Both the position numbers and the translations under genes were made by a program. From NCBI GenBank assembly GCA_934621505.1, contig CAKTUU010000001.1, forward strand, positions 62,001-126,000: a DNA stretch of 64,000 nt, read 5' to 3'. The notes beneath the pieces are model-generated. The model had not been told where the DNA came from, ran no database searches, and was given only the letters and a program-made list of their open reading frames with translations. Shown here piece by piece: positions 23,509 to 31,956 of this stretch. Every line of letters begins with the position of its first letter. Positions within the stretch are counted from its first letter, which is position 1. This DNA is from an uncultured Clostridia bacterium. Its GTDB lineage: Bacteria; Bacillota; Clostridia; Christensenellales; Aristaeellaceae.

Positions 23509-23537
23509 GCATAGGCGGCGCTTCGCGCCGTCTATGC
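23509..23537 (-). terminator. secA 3' hairpin
   Basis: Arms 23509-23521 and 23525-23537 pair over 13 bp (one G-T) around TTC, beginning 3 bases after the secA stop on the minus strand. Only a short T pair follows, so termination may be inefficient. Confidence 0.6.
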
Positions 23538-23539
23538 GC

Positions 23540-26263
23540 CTATCGCCCGCAGCAGTGCTTGTATTTTTTGCCGCTGCCGCAGGGGCAGGGCTGGTTGCGG
23601 CCTACTGCGCCGGGCTTGGACTTGTCGGTGGGGGCTCCGCCCTTTTTGGCCTGGCCGTTGGTATTGCCTGCGGACAGGTTGGTTTGGGTGGCCTCCAGGT
23701 TCACGGCGCGGCGGCGTTCCGGCAGGCGCTCCACATGGCTTTGGTACAGGCGGCGCACGGTTTCCTCCCGGATAAAGTGAACCATGTCGTTAAACATATC
23801 GTAGCTTTCCATGCGGTATTCCTGCACAGGATCCCGCTGGCCGTAAGCACGCAGGCCGATGCCGTCCCGCAGGCTGTCCATGGCGTCGATATGGTCCATC
23901 CAGTGACGGTCAATGGCGTTCAGCAGCACCACGCGCTCAAACTCGCGCATGTCGATGCCCATGTCGGTCAGCAGCTTTTCCCGCTCGGCGTAGAAATCCT
24001 CGGCTTCCTGATACAAAATGGGCAGCAGGTCGCCCGCGTCCTCCATGTTCTTCATCTCGTCGGCATGGCGGGCAAAGGTGCCGGGCTTCAGGCACAGGTG
24101 CTCCAGATAGGCGGCCGCGTCGTCAACGCTCCATTCGGTGCTGTCCTCGCCGGTCAGGTTGCGCTCGGCGGTGGAATCAATCAGCTTGTGCACCATATCG
24201 ATGATGTTTTGATGCACATCGTGACCCATCAGAATATCCCGGCGCTGGCCGTAAATCAGCTCACGCTGCTTGTTCATCACATCGTCATACTGCAAAACGC
24301 TTTTGCGGATGGCATAGTTGCGGCCCTCGATGCGCTTCTGGGCGGCCTCGATCTGCTTGGTCAGCATACCGGCCTCCAGAGGCTCGTCCTCGGGCATGCC
24401 CAGCTTTTCCACCATGCCGCTGAGACGCTCGCCGCCAAACAGGCGCATCACGTCGTCCTCCAGGCTGATGAAGAACTGAGAGGAACCCGGGTCGCCCTGA
24501 CGGCCGGACCGGCCCCGCAGCTGGTTGTCGATACGGCGGCTTTCGTGCCGCTCGGTACCCAGAATATGCAGGCCGCCCAGAGCCATGACCCGCTCGTGCT
24601 CCGCGTCGGTTTCCTTCTTAAATTCGGCGAAATACTGCTGGTACAGCTTGCGCGCGTCCAGCACCGGCTGGGCCACATCCTCGTTGTGGCCAATGGCCTC
24701 CATGATGATTTCCTCCGGAATGTCCTCCTGACGCATACGGCGGCGGGCCAGATAGTCCGGGTTGCCGCCCAGCAGAATATCCGTGCCGCGGCCCGCCATG
24801 TTGGTGGCGATGGTGACCGCGCCCACATGACCGGCCTGGGCCACAATTTCGGCTTCCTTCTGGTGGTTTTTGGCGTTCAGCACCTCATGGGGCACGCCCC
24901 GCAGCTTAATCATGTGGGACAGCATTTCGCTGGTTTCCACGTTGACGGTGCCCACCAGAATGGGCTGGCCTGTGGCGTGGCGGGACACGATTTCCTCCAC
25001 CACGGCGTTAAACTTGCCCCGCCTGGTCTTGTAGACCATGTCGTTCATGTCCTTGCGGATCATGGGGCGGTTGGTGGGAATCTGCACCACGTCCAGGTTG
25101 TAGATGCCCTCAAATTCTTCTTCCTCGGTCTTGGCGGTACCGGTCATGCCGGCCAGCTTGTGGTACATGCGGAAGTAGTTTTGGAAGGTGATGGTGGCCA
25201 GGGTTTTGCTCTCCCGCTCCACCTTTACATGCTCCTTGGCCTCGATGGCCTGATGCAGGCCGTCGGAGTAGCGGCGGCCCACCATCAGGCGGCCGGTGAA
25301 CTCGTCCACAATCACAACCTCGCCGTTTTGCACCACATAGTCCACATCCCGCTTCATCAGGGCATGGGCCTTCAGGGCGGCCAGAATGTGATGGTACAGC
25401 TCCTGGTTGTCCAGATCGGCGATGTTGTCCACCCCGAAATGGCGCTGGGCCTTGTCGATGCCCTGCTCGGTCAGGGAAACGGCCTTTTCCTTTTCCTCAA
25501 TGGTGTAGTCCTCCTCATTTTTGAGGCGGGCCACAAAACGGTCGGCCTTTTCGTACAAATCGGTGGATTTGTCCCCCTGACCGGAGATAATCAGAGGCGT
25601 GCGGGCCTCGTCAATCAGGATGGAGTCCACCTCGTCCACAATGGCAAAGGCGTGGCCCCGCTGCACCATATCGCTTTCACGGATGACCATATTATCCCGC
25701 AGGTAGTCAAAGCCCATTTCGTTGTTGGTGCCGTAGGTAACGTCGCAGGCATAGGCGGCCCGGCGCTGGGCGTTATCCATATCATGCACGATAACGCCTA
25801 CGGTCATGCCCATAAAGCGGAAGATGTTTCCCATCCACTCGCCCTGAAATTTGGCCAGATAGTCGTTGACGGTGACGATATGCACGCCTTCGCCGGTCAG
25901 GGCGTTCAAATAGGCGGGCAGGGTGGCGGTGTGGGTTTTGCCCTCGCCGGTTTTCATCTCGGCAATGCGGCCCTGATGCAGGCAGATGCCGCCGATGATC
26001 TGCACCGGAAACAGGCGCTTGCCGTCCACGCGCCATACGGCCTCGCGAAACGCGGCGAAAGCGTCGGGCAAAATCTGGTCCAGCGTTTCGCCGTTTTGCA
26101 GGCGGGCCTTCAGTTCCGGGGTTTTGGCTTGCAGCTGCTCGTCTGTCAGAGCCTTGCAGGTATCCTCCAGCGCAAGCACTTTATCGGCAATCTTTTGCAG
26201 GCGCCTGACCTCGGCGTCGTTGCCCTGGCCAAACAGTTTTTTGAGTCCTTCCATCATTCCCAA
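23540..26263 (-). CDS. secA: Protein translocase subunit SecA
   Basis: 907 residues. ATPase motor that drives unfolded preproteins through SecYEG. Visible parts: Walker A region in EMKTGEGKTHTATLPAYLNAL, DEVDSILIDEARTPLIISG (Walker B/DEAD box), preprotein cross-linking domain, second RecA fold with NMAGRGTDILLGGNPDY and ESRRIDNQLRGRSGRQGDPG, helical scaffold, and the C-terminal zinc finger (NQPCPCGSGKKYKHCC) used for SecB/phospholipid contact. The start is either TTG 26263, which has AAGGAGA about 10 bases upstream, or ATG two codons in; the ribosome site favours TTG. It has its own promoter. Confidence 0.97.
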   Translation of the reverse strand: MGMMEGLKKLFGQGNDAEVRRLQKIADKVLALEDTCKALTDEQLQAKTPELKARLQNGETLDQILPDAFAAFREAVWRVDGKRLFPVQIIGGICLHQGRIAEMKTGEGKTHTATLPAYLNALTGEGVHIVTVNDYLAKFQGEWMGNIFRFMGMTVGVIVHDMDNAQRRAAYACDVTYGTNNEMGFDYLRDNMVIRESDMVQRGHAFAIVDEVDSILIDEARTPLIISGQGDKSTDLYEKADRFVARLKNEEDYTIEEKEKAVSLTEQGIDKAQRHFGVDNIADLDNQELYHHILAALKAHALMKRDVDYVVQNGEVVIVDEFTGRLMVGRRYSDGLHQAIEAKEHVKVERESKTLATITFQNYFRMYHKLAGMTGTAKTEEEEFEGIYNLDVVQIPTNRPMIRKDMNDMVYKTRRGKFNAVVEEIVSRHATGQPILVGTVNVETSEMLSHMIKLRGVPHEVLNAKNHQKEAEIVAQAGHVGAVTIATNMAGRGTDILLGGNPDYLARRRMRQEDIPEEIIMEAIGHNEDVAQPVLDARKLYQQYFAEFKKETDAEHERVMALGGLHILGTERHESRRIDNQLRGRSGRQGDPGSSQFFISLEDDVMRLFGGERLSGMVEKLGMPEDEPLEAGMLTKQIEAAQKRIEGRNYAIRKSVLQYDDVMNKQRELIYGQRRDILMGHDVHQNIIDMVHKLIDSTAERNLTGEDSTEWSVDDAAAYLEHLCLKPGTFARHADEMKNMEDAGDLLPILYQEAEDFYAEREKLLTDMGIDMREFERVVLLNAIDRHWMDHIDAMDSLRDGIGLRAYGQRDPVQEYRMESYDMFNDMVHFIREETVRRLYQSHVERLPERRRAVNLEATQTNLSAGNTNGQAKKGGAPTDKSKPGAVGRNQPCPCGSGKKYKHCCGR

Positions 26264-26332
26264 AGCGGCAGGTCTCCTTCCCTATCCACCGGCGTGAAAA
26301 GACGTCTGTGGATGCATTCTATCGCAACTTAG

Positions 26333-26362
26333 ATTATAGCATGAAGGGCATGGAATGCGCAA
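26333..26362 (-). promoter_or_regulatory. secA promoter
   Basis: On the minus strand TTGCGC (26357-26362), 18-bp spacer, TATAAT (26333-26338), ~70 bases before the start codon. Confidence 0.65.
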
Positions 26363-26383
26363 CCGCAAGCCTGCCGCGGTTTT

Positions 26384-26412
26384 TTGCTTTTTTTGCCCGT
26401 TTATGATAAGAT
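26384..26412 (+). promoter_or_regulatory. Promoter of the secreted-protein gene
   Basis: TTGCTT (26384-26389), 17-bp spacer, TAAGAT (26407-26412). The -10 lies in TATGATAAGAT, the same string seen at the tRNA-Ala promoter (2019-2029), and between CGTTTA/TAAACG half-sites. Confidence 0.5.
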
Positions 26413-26477
26413 AAACGCAGCTTGCGCCGGGCCGGATACGGCCTTGCGAACAGGAAAAGAAAGGATGATAAATTCCC

Positions 26478-27011
26478 ATGAAAAAGCTGCTGTGTGTACT
26501 GTTGGCGGTTTTGCTGCTGCCCGCTCTGGCTCTGGCCGAAAACGAAATTACCTTTGACGAAAGCACCGTCGCCAACCTGGAGGGTGAGTTTACCGCTCTG
26601 GAGGATTTTGGCCTGATGTTTTACCTGCCCGCCGTCCTGCAGGCGCAGGAAGTGACGGACGAAATGGCCCAGCAGGGCGTTTACGCCCAGTTTGCCAACG
26701 GGGATGACAGCTGCCGCATGAACATTGGCTACGCCCCCGCGGTGGACGGAAACGGCGCCGCCATTGAGGATGTAAACGGTTTGGCGGAGTTTTTCCGCGC
26801 CGGCGGCCTGACCGACGCCGAGGTGGGGTCCATCAACGGCCTGCCCTGCGTGGCCTGGTCGGACGACGCTACCGCGCTGATGGGCGTCGCCTATGTAACC
26901 GAGGCGGGCAACCAGCTGGCCTTCAACTTTTACCCCACCACCAATGAAGAATTTAAAAACATGGCGTATGTGATCATCTCCTCTGTGATGGAGCTGCAAT
27001 ACGCGGAATAA
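26478..27011 (+). CDS. Secreted protein of unknown function
   Basis: 177 residues. A clear Sec signal peptide (MKKLLCVLLAVLLLPALALA, cleavage after ALA) is followed by a ~155-residue acidic soluble domain with FTALEDFGLMFYLPAVLQ and FKNMAYVIISSVMELQ. There is no lipobox, anchor or recognised catalytic motif. A protein whose end is visible at the other window edge (63756-64000) has a similar closing pattern (two beta-strand-like segments, then a short helix), so they may be distant members of one secreted family; that is a weak inference. Monocistronic, with its own promoter and terminator. Confidence 0.75.
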   Translation: MKKLLCVLLAVLLLPALALAENEITFDESTVANLEGEFTALEDFGLMFYLPAVLQAQEVTDEMAQQGVYAQFANGDDSCRMNIGYAPAVDGNGAAIEDVNGLAEFFRAGGLTDAEVGSINGLPCVAWSDDATALMGVAYVTEAGNQLAFNFYPTTNEEFKNMAYVIISSVMELQYAE

Positions 27012-27024
27012 GCCGGATTTACGC

Positions 27025-27056
27025 AAAAGGTCCGCCTTGATTTGGCGGACCTTTTT
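27025..27056. terminator. Bidirectional terminator
   Basis: AAAAGGTCCGCC pairs with GGCGGACCTTTT, followed by T on both exits. It serves the secreted-protein gene (+) and the hybrid kinase (-), whose stops face each other. Confidence 0.92.
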
Positions 27057-27066
27057 GCTATGCTGT

Positions 27067-29244
27067 TTAGCGGCGGTATTTCGCCAGGGTGGCAATCAGC
27101 ACATCCCTTTGCAGGGGCTTTGCCAGGTGGGCGTTCATGCCCGCTTTCAAACACTCCTGCGCGTCCTCCTGAAAGGCGTTGGCCGTCATGGCGATGATGG
27201 GAATGGTCTTTGCGTCGGGCCGGTTCATGGAGCGAATTTCCCGGGTGGCGGTCAGGCCGTCCTTGACGGGCATCATCATGTCCGTCAAAATGGCGTCATA
27301 CGTATTCGGCGGCTGTGAGGCAAACAGGTCCACGGCCTGCTGGCCATCGCCCGCCAGGGTGACGGTTGCGCCCGCGTCCTGAAGCAGCAGTTGGGTGATC
27401 TCAGCGTTTAGCTTGTTGTCTTCTGTCATCAGCAGCCGCATGCCCTGAATGCTTCCGCTGGACAGGTCCGATGGCTGGGTAAGGGCCGCCTGGCCTTCGG
27501 CGATGTCAAAGGACAGGGTGACCACAAAGGTGGAACCCTCGCCCTCCATGCTGGAAACGGTAATGGAGCCGCCCATTTGATCCACCAGGTTTTTGACAAT
27601 GGCCATGCCCAGCCCTGTGCCGTTATGGGCGCTGCGGGCGTCGGTGCGTTCCTGGGCGAAGGGGTCAAAGATATGCACCAAAAAGGCCTGGCTCATGCCG
27701 ATGCCGGTGTCGGAAATGGTCCACTGGTAGGTAACCCGGCCGTTATCATGGCCCAGACAGTCAACCCGGGTATCTACCCTGCCGCCGGGTTTGTTGTACT
27801 TGATGCAGTTGCTGTACAGGTTTAAGAAAATTTGCCGGATATGCAGGGGGCTGCCGTACAAATACGGATAGGGAACCCGTTCGATGGCCTTGTCGTACCA
27901 AAGGGTAATACCGGCGTCCGCCGCCCGCTGCTCGATAATGGTTAAAATATCCTGGGAAAGCCGGTTCAGATCAAACGCTTCGCGGGACAGAACCACCTCG
28001 CCGCTTTCCAGCTTGCTCATTTGCAGAATGTCGTTAATCAGGGACAAAAGATGATTGGCGGCCACGTTCATTTTTTCCTGATTGGCATGGAGCAGTTGCA
28101 GATCGTCCGGATGGGCCTTGTCAATTTCCAGCAGGCCGATAATGCCGTTCAGCGGCGTGCGGATATCGTGGCTCATGCGGGACAAAAAGCTGGTTTTGGC
28201 CGCGTTGGCCCGGTCGGCGTCCTCCACCGCCTGCTGAAGCAGCAGGTTTTTGGCGTGCAGCTTCGCGTTATAGTCCTGTTGAATTTGCAGCTGCTGCTCC
28301 CGGTAGCTTTGGCCCGTGCGCCAGCGCACGCCGGCAATCAAAAACAGAATCAGCACATAGGCCACCAACGCCAAAAACACGTTTTGCTGCGTGATGTCAA
28401 AAATCTGTTTTCCCGGTATATAAGCGTAAATGTAGCAGCTGTGCCCCCGCACCATCAGCCCAAAATCGTGGGATATGGAGGAAACGCCGCTGGAGGCGTG
28501 GGTCAGCTCGTTTTCGACTCCGCGCTGGCTCAGCTTCGCGAGAATGGGAATGTCGTTTGTGCTTTGGCCGATCATGCCGGGGTCGTTGCAGGCGGCGATG
28601 GCGGAGCCGCTGGCCACCACAATGGTGCCGTCCTGAACGGCGCTGTAGCCGGACAGCAGCGACCGGATGGACAGGTTAAAGGTATTCAGGTATTCCACCG
28701 GCGTATGGAAATAGGCGGCCACAATATCGCCGTTGGCGCGGCCTACCGCGGCCAGGTCCACCGATGAGCCGTCGTCAAGAAAAAAACGGGCGGAATAGGA
28801 TTTTGCCAAAAAGGTGGAGGTGTCCAGCAGAATATCGGAGGACAGGTAGTCGGCAAAGCTATCGGCGGTCAAATTGTCGGAAAAATAGCTGCCCTTTACC
28901 GCGCCCTGGCTGTCCAGCAGCATCAGGCCCGTCACATAGCTCTGCCGGGCGCAGGCTTGCAGCATATCCTCCGTATACGCCGCTTCCGGCAGGGCGTGAT
29001 CCGCCTGATGGGCGCTTTCAATCATGCGGATCAGGCTTTTGGTTTGGGTGGAATAATCCAGCCGCTGGTAAATGTTGCACTGCTCCTTGATATAGGTAAC
29101 GGTGGCGGCCAGCCGTTTCTGGGCGGATGACAAATCGGCGCGAACGCTTACGGAAACCACAAAAACCAGCATCACCACGCCGATGATGATTTTCAGCGGC
29201 AGAAAAGAATCGCTGTGAGCGGCCTTCTTTTTACTTGCGTTCAT
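27067..29244 (-). CDS. Hybrid sensor histidine kinase/response regulator
   Basis: 725 residues. The N-terminal helix (IIIGVVMLVFVVSVSV, ~19-34), a ~245-residue extracytoplasmic sensor and a second helix (VFLALVAYVLILFLIAGV) are followed by a coiled-coil linker, HisKA with phospho-acceptor His359 in SHDIRTPLNGI, HATPase_c (N box LNLYSNCIKY, G boxes DTGIGMS and GTGLGMAIVKNLV), and a C-terminal receiver with Asp655 in LTDMMMPVKDG and Lys in AKP. There is no separate output domain, so signal must pass to another protein not seen here. Its start overlaps the upstream solute-binding lipoprotein gene by 14 bp, suggesting that the lipoprotein delivers the ligand. Confidence 0.93.
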   Translation of the reverse strand: MNASKKKAAHSDSFLPLKIIIGVVMLVFVVSVSVRADLSSAQKRLAATVTYIKEQCNIYQRLDYSTQTKSLIRMIESAHQADHALPEAAYTEDMLQACARQSYVTGLMLLDSQGAVKGSYFSDNLTADSFADYLSSDILLDTSTFLAKSYSARFFLDDGSSVDLAAVGRANGDIVAAYFHTPVEYLNTFNLSIRSLLSGYSAVQDGTIVVASGSAIAACNDPGMIGQSTNDIPILAKLSQRGVENELTHASSGVSSISHDFGLMVRGHSCYIYAYIPGKQIFDITQQNVFLALVAYVLILFLIAGVRWRTGQSYREQQLQIQQDYNAKLHAKNLLLQQAVEDADRANAAKTSFLSRMSHDIRTPLNGIIGLLEIDKAHPDDLQLLHANQEKMNVAANHLLSLINDILQMSKLESGEVVLSREAFDLNRLSQDILTIIEQRAADAGITLWYDKAIERVPYPYLYGSPLHIRQIFLNLYSNCIKYNKPGGRVDTRVDCLGHDNGRVTYQWTISDTGIGMSQAFLVHIFDPFAQERTDARSAHNGTGLGMAIVKNLVDQMGGSITVSSMEGEGSTFVVTLSFDIAEGQAALTQPSDLSSGSIQGMRLLMTEDNKLNAEITQLLLQDAGATVTLAGDGQQAVDLFASQPPNTYDAILTDMMMPVKDGLTATREIRSMNRPDAKTIPIIAMTANAFQEDAQECLKAGMNAHLAKPLQRDVLIATLAKYRR

Positions 29245-30043
29245 AAAGGTCTACCTCCAGGTACTTTTCCGGCTGCTCCAGATAGTTGCCAATGATTTTG
29301 GCGATGGTTCCGTCCAGACGCATTTCCTCAAAGGTCTGGGTCAGCTTTTCCGCGACGCCCCGCTGGTCCCGGTTGCTGAAGGCCACGCCCAGGCCCACGG
29401 TCAGCAGGGTTTCGTCCAAAATGCGGTACTGCACGTTGTAATCCTTCATGTATTGTAAAATGGCGGTTTCGTGGGCGGCGATAGCGTCCGCGTAGCCCTT
29501 GCTGAGAAAGGGATAAATCAATTCCCGGTTTTGCAGGGAAAAAACCTCGGCCACCTGGGGAATGCGCGGGTCGGAATGGTTTAGAAAAAGCTCCTCCGGT
29601 TTGGTGGTAGACTGCACGGCCACGCGCTTGCCCGCCAAATCCGCAAGGGTGGTAATATCGCTTTCCGGCCGCACGGCCACCGCCTGATAGCTGACCATGT
29701 AAGGCCCGGCCCAGCGGTAATCCGCCTCCCGGCCGTTTATGGAAAAGCTGCCCCAGATGCAGTCGAGCTGTCCGCCGTTGACCAGGTTTTCCTTATCTTC
29801 CCAATTGATCAGCACAAAAACCGGCTCGTATCCCATCCGGCGAAAAGCCTCGTTGGCCAGGTCCACGTCAATGCCGGTGCGTTCGCCGTTGGCGTCCTCA
29901 TAATTAAAGGGAGGATAGTTGTCGCTGCCAATAACGATTTGGGGCAGTGATGTCTGCTCGGCCGGCTGCCGCCGGGCGCAGCCGCCAAGCAGCGCCAGAC
30001 AAAGCAAAACCAGCAAAACAAAACGGCGATGATGGTTGCACAT
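29231..30043 (-). CDS. Family 3 extracellular solute-binding lipoprotein, sensor partner
   Basis: 270 residues. The lipobox LALLGGC gives a diacylated Cys near residue 21. The mature part is a type II periplasmic-binding fold of the polar amino-acid family: IVIGSDNYPPFNYEDANGERTGIDVDLANEAFRRMGY, LDCIWGSFSINGREADYRWAGPY and DLAGKRVAVQSTTKPEE. No ABC permease or ATPase is adjacent; instead the gene overlaps the hybrid histidine kinase, so it likely acts as a ligand-sensing accessory protein. ATG 30043 (GAAAGG at good distance) is preferred over GTG 30055. The ligand is unknown. Confidence 0.88.
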   Translation of the reverse strand: MCNHHRRFVLLVLLCLALLGGCARRQPAEQTSLPQIVIGSDNYPPFNYEDANGERTGIDVDLANEAFRRMGYEPVFVLINWEDKENLVNGGQLDCIWGSFSINGREADYRWAGPYMVSYQAVAVRPESDITTLADLAGKRVAVQSTTKPEELFLNHSDPRIPQVAEVFSLQNRELIYPFLSKGYADAIAAHETAILQYMKDYNVQYRILDETLLTVGLGVAFSNRDQRGVAEKLTQTFEEMRLDGTIAKIIGNYLEQPEKYLEVDLYERK

Positions 30044-30084
30044 AGGCAGCAACACCTTTCAGGCTGGAATCAAAATATACATTT

Positions 30085-30113
30085 ATCATATCCCAAAACA
30101 CACGATTTTTCAA
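30085..30113 (-). promoter_or_regulatory. Promoter of the binding-protein/kinase operon
   Basis: Minus strand TTGAAA (30108-30113), 17-bp spacer, TATGAT (30085-30090). Confidence 0.65.
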
Positions 30114-30129
30114 ATCAAAGTTGTGTATT

Positions 30130-30810
30130 TCACATCAGCCCGGCAAACAGGGGCAGCAGGGCTACGGTGGTAACGCCCGCCACCACCAGGGACAGGCTGG
30201 CCATGGCCCCCTCCACCGGGCCCAGCTCCAGGGCGCGGGTGGTGCCGATGGCGTGGGCCGCCGTACCCAGAGCCACGCCCCGGGCCACCGGATCCCGTAC
30301 CCGGAACAGGTTCAGTATTTCCGGCCCGAGGCTGTTGCCCAAAACGCCGGTCAGCATAATGGCAATCAGCGTCAGGGGCACAATGCCGCCGTAGCTTTCC
30401 GACAGGGGCTTGGCAATGGCGGCGGTAATGCTTTTGGGCAGCAGGGTCATAAACAGGGCGCGGCCCAGACCAAACAGCCTGCACATGGCCCAGATGCTTA
30501 CCAGCGCCGTCACCACGCCGCACAGCACCCCCGCAAGGATGGCCCGCCAGTTTTGCTTCAGCGCGTTCAGCTTTTCATAAAGGGGCATGGCCAGGCATAC
30601 GGTGGCAGGGGTAAGGAACCAGGTAATGGTTTGGGCGCTGCGGTTGTAGGTTTGGTAATCCACCCCCAGCAGGGACAAAATAGCAATGCACAGCAGCGTG
30701 GACAGGAAAATAGGGTTCAGCAGCGCCACGCGAAACCGCCGCTGAAGCGCCCAGGCCCCCAAAAAGGTCACAAAGGTAAGCGCCGCGCCAAAATACAACG
30801 ATTCAGTCAT
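30130..30810 (-). CDS. lrgB: LrgB family membrane protein (antiholin-like/export component)
   Basis: 226 residues with about six to seven helices. The family signature is clear: FGAALTFVTFLGAWALQRRF, FLTPATVCLAMPLYEKL, FMTLLPKSITAAIAKPLSESYGG and GTAAHAIGTTRALELGPVEGAMASLSL. LrgA/LrgB (CidA/CidB-like) pairs influence murein hydrolase activity and, in some bacteria, transport pyruvate or glycolate. ATG 30810 overlaps the lrgA stop and has AAAGGA upstream; an ATG at 30819 is less likely. No LytSR two-component regulator is adjacent. Confidence 0.94.
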   Translation of the reverse strand: MTESLYFGAALTFVTFLGAWALQRRFRVALLNPIFLSTLLCIAILSLLGVDYQTYNRSAQTITWFLTPATVCLAMPLYEKLNALKQNWRAILAGVLCGVVTALVSIWAMCRLFGLGRALFMTLLPKSITAAIAKPLSESYGGIVPLTLIAIMLTGVLGNSLGPEILNLFRVRDPVARGVALGTAAHAIGTTRALELGPVEGAMASLSLVVAGVTTVALLPLFAGLM

Positions 30811-31165
30811 GTCCCCCATCCTTTCCCGCGCGAATCACCCGCTGGGTTACCCGGCCGGATACCCCCAGCACCAGCACCGTGCTTGCCAGACTGATGACCA
30901 CAAAAGGCAGCGCCACCGGCAGCAGCTGGTCGAACACATCCATCAGGCCCACGCAGGCGGGCACAAACATCATGCTCATCCAGTCGATGATCTGGTAAGC
31001 GGTGCGGCGGATTTTGTCCGGCTTGACCGCGCCGGTCATCAGCAGGGCCAGCATGATCAGCAGCCCGTATACGCTGGCGGGAATGGGCAGGGGAACCCAG
31101 CGGTTCAGCATTTCCCCCGCCAGGGAAATGCACAGGATGATTCCAAAGGAAAACAGGTATTGCAT
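30803..31165 (-). CDS. lrgA: LrgA/CidA family holin-like protein
   Basis: 120 residues, four predicted helices, holin-like. Typical stretches are FGIILCISLAGEMLNRWVPLPIPASVYGLLIML and WMSMMFVPACVGLMD. It is thought to oligomerise in the membrane and to work with LrgB in controlling autolysis or small-acid transport. AAGGAG lies upstream of ATG 31165, and lrgB starts within its last codons. Transcribed away from a metallophosphoesterase gene. Confidence 0.93.
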   Translation of the reverse strand: MQYLFSFGIILCISLAGEMLNRWVPLPIPASVYGLLIMLALLMTGAVKPDKIRRTAYQIIDWMSMMFVPACVGLMDVFDQLLPVALPFVVISLASTVLVLGVSGRVTQRVIRAGKDGGHD

Positions 31166-31187
31166 GGTTCATCGCTCCTTTGGTGGT

Positions 31188-31217
31188 ATTATAGGCTTGG
31201 AAAGCCACTGGCGTCAA
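31188..31217 (-). promoter_or_regulatory. lrgAB promoter
   Basis: Minus strand TTGACG (31212-31217), 18-bp spacer, TATAAT (31188-31193). A plus-strand -10 (TACAAT, 31232-31237) for the divergent gene lies next to it. Confidence 0.75.
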
Positions 31218-31261
31218 GGCGGCGCTTATGCTACAATGGTTCGGGAAGGGAGGGCTCTTGG

Positions 31262-31942
31262 ATGCGCGTTTTAACCCAGTACGCCTTTCACACAGGCAAG
31301 ACCGCCGCGCCCATTGACTTTGCCGTGGTCAGCGACCTGCACAACGAGGCCTATGACGATTTGTGGCCCCTGATTGAAGGGGCGGACGCTTTGCTGGTGC
31401 CCGGGGATATCAGCAACCGCTACCATCAGGCCGCGGACACGGGGCTGATGTTTTTGCGGGAGGCGGCCCGGCTGATGCCGGTGTTTTTTTCCGTGGGAAA
31501 CCACGAAACCCGTCAGCAGCGGTACAGCGATTTGCTAAGCGCCGTCTGGGACGCCGGAGCCCAGGTGCTGGTGAACCGGTTTGTGCCCTTTCGGGATGTG
31601 TTTATCGGCGGATGGTACCCTCCAAAGATTGTAGGCGTGCCGGACATGATGGACGATTTTGAAAAGCTGCCCGGCGCGAAAGTGCTGCTGTGCCACAAGC
31701 CCAATCATTATATGGAATATCTGCGGAACCGGGATGTGGATCTGGTCGTTGCCGGCCACGCCCACGGCGGGCAGATTCGCATTGGAAACCAGGGGCTGTA
31801 CGCGCCCGGACAGGGGCTGTTTCCCAGGTATACCCGAGGGCTGGCGGACGGCCGCATGATTATTTCCGCCGGGGCGGGCAACCCGGCGGGGGCGCCCCGC
31901 TGGGGCAATCCCTGCGAGGTTTTGCGCATTACCCTGGACTAG
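31262..31942 (+). CDS. Calcineurin-like metallophosphoesterase
   Basis: 226 residues. The two-metal phosphoesterase motifs are present in order: DLH (VVSDLHNE), GDISNR, GNHE (VGNHETR), CHKPNH and GHAHGGQ. This matches the YkuE-like group acting on phosphodiesters or phosphomonoesters, some at the membrane, but there is no signal peptide here, so it is cytoplasmic. The start follows GGGAAGGGAGGG. Only 14 bp separate it from the fumarase alpha gene, so it is probably the first gene of that operon; a functional link is not obvious. Confidence 0.88.
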   Translation: MRVLTQYAFHTGKTAAPIDFAVVSDLHNEAYDDLWPLIEGADALLVPGDISNRYHQAADTGLMFLREAARLMPVFFSVGNHETRQQRYSDLLSAVWDAGAQVLVNRFVPFRDVFIGGWYPPKIVGVPDMMDDFEKLPGAKVLLCHKPNHYMEYLRNRDVDLVVAGHAHGGQIRIGNQGLYAPGQGLFPRYTRGLADGRMIISAGAGNPAGAPRWGNPCEVLRITLD

Positions 31943-31956
31943 GAGGCTGAAGCGCC

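Larger units (their letters stand above)
22827..23539. other. 713-bp gene-free, repeat-rich stretch between prfB and secA
   Basis: No convincing gene on either strand. Contents: G12 run (22867-22878); GCGGAA/TTCCGC hairpin (~22914-22934); an 11-bp hairpin 22978-23001; a 13-bp hairpin 23044-23073; GGCTCGC/GCGAGCC hairpin (~23104-23119); CCCGCG/CGCGGG hairpin (~23257-23275); a CTCCCCTGTGGGGAG then GGCCC-GATA-GGGCC pair (~23351-23378) of a kind I recall as common between genes in Clostridia; inverted TGGCGGGTC/GACCCGCCA (~23411-23473); and the secA 3' hairpin. The open frames across it are unsupported. Confidence 0.7.

Noticed and set aside
23534..26332. 932-codon plus-strand frame across secA
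   Set aside because: Antisense shadow of secA with low-complexity Val/Gly/His composition and no start signals.
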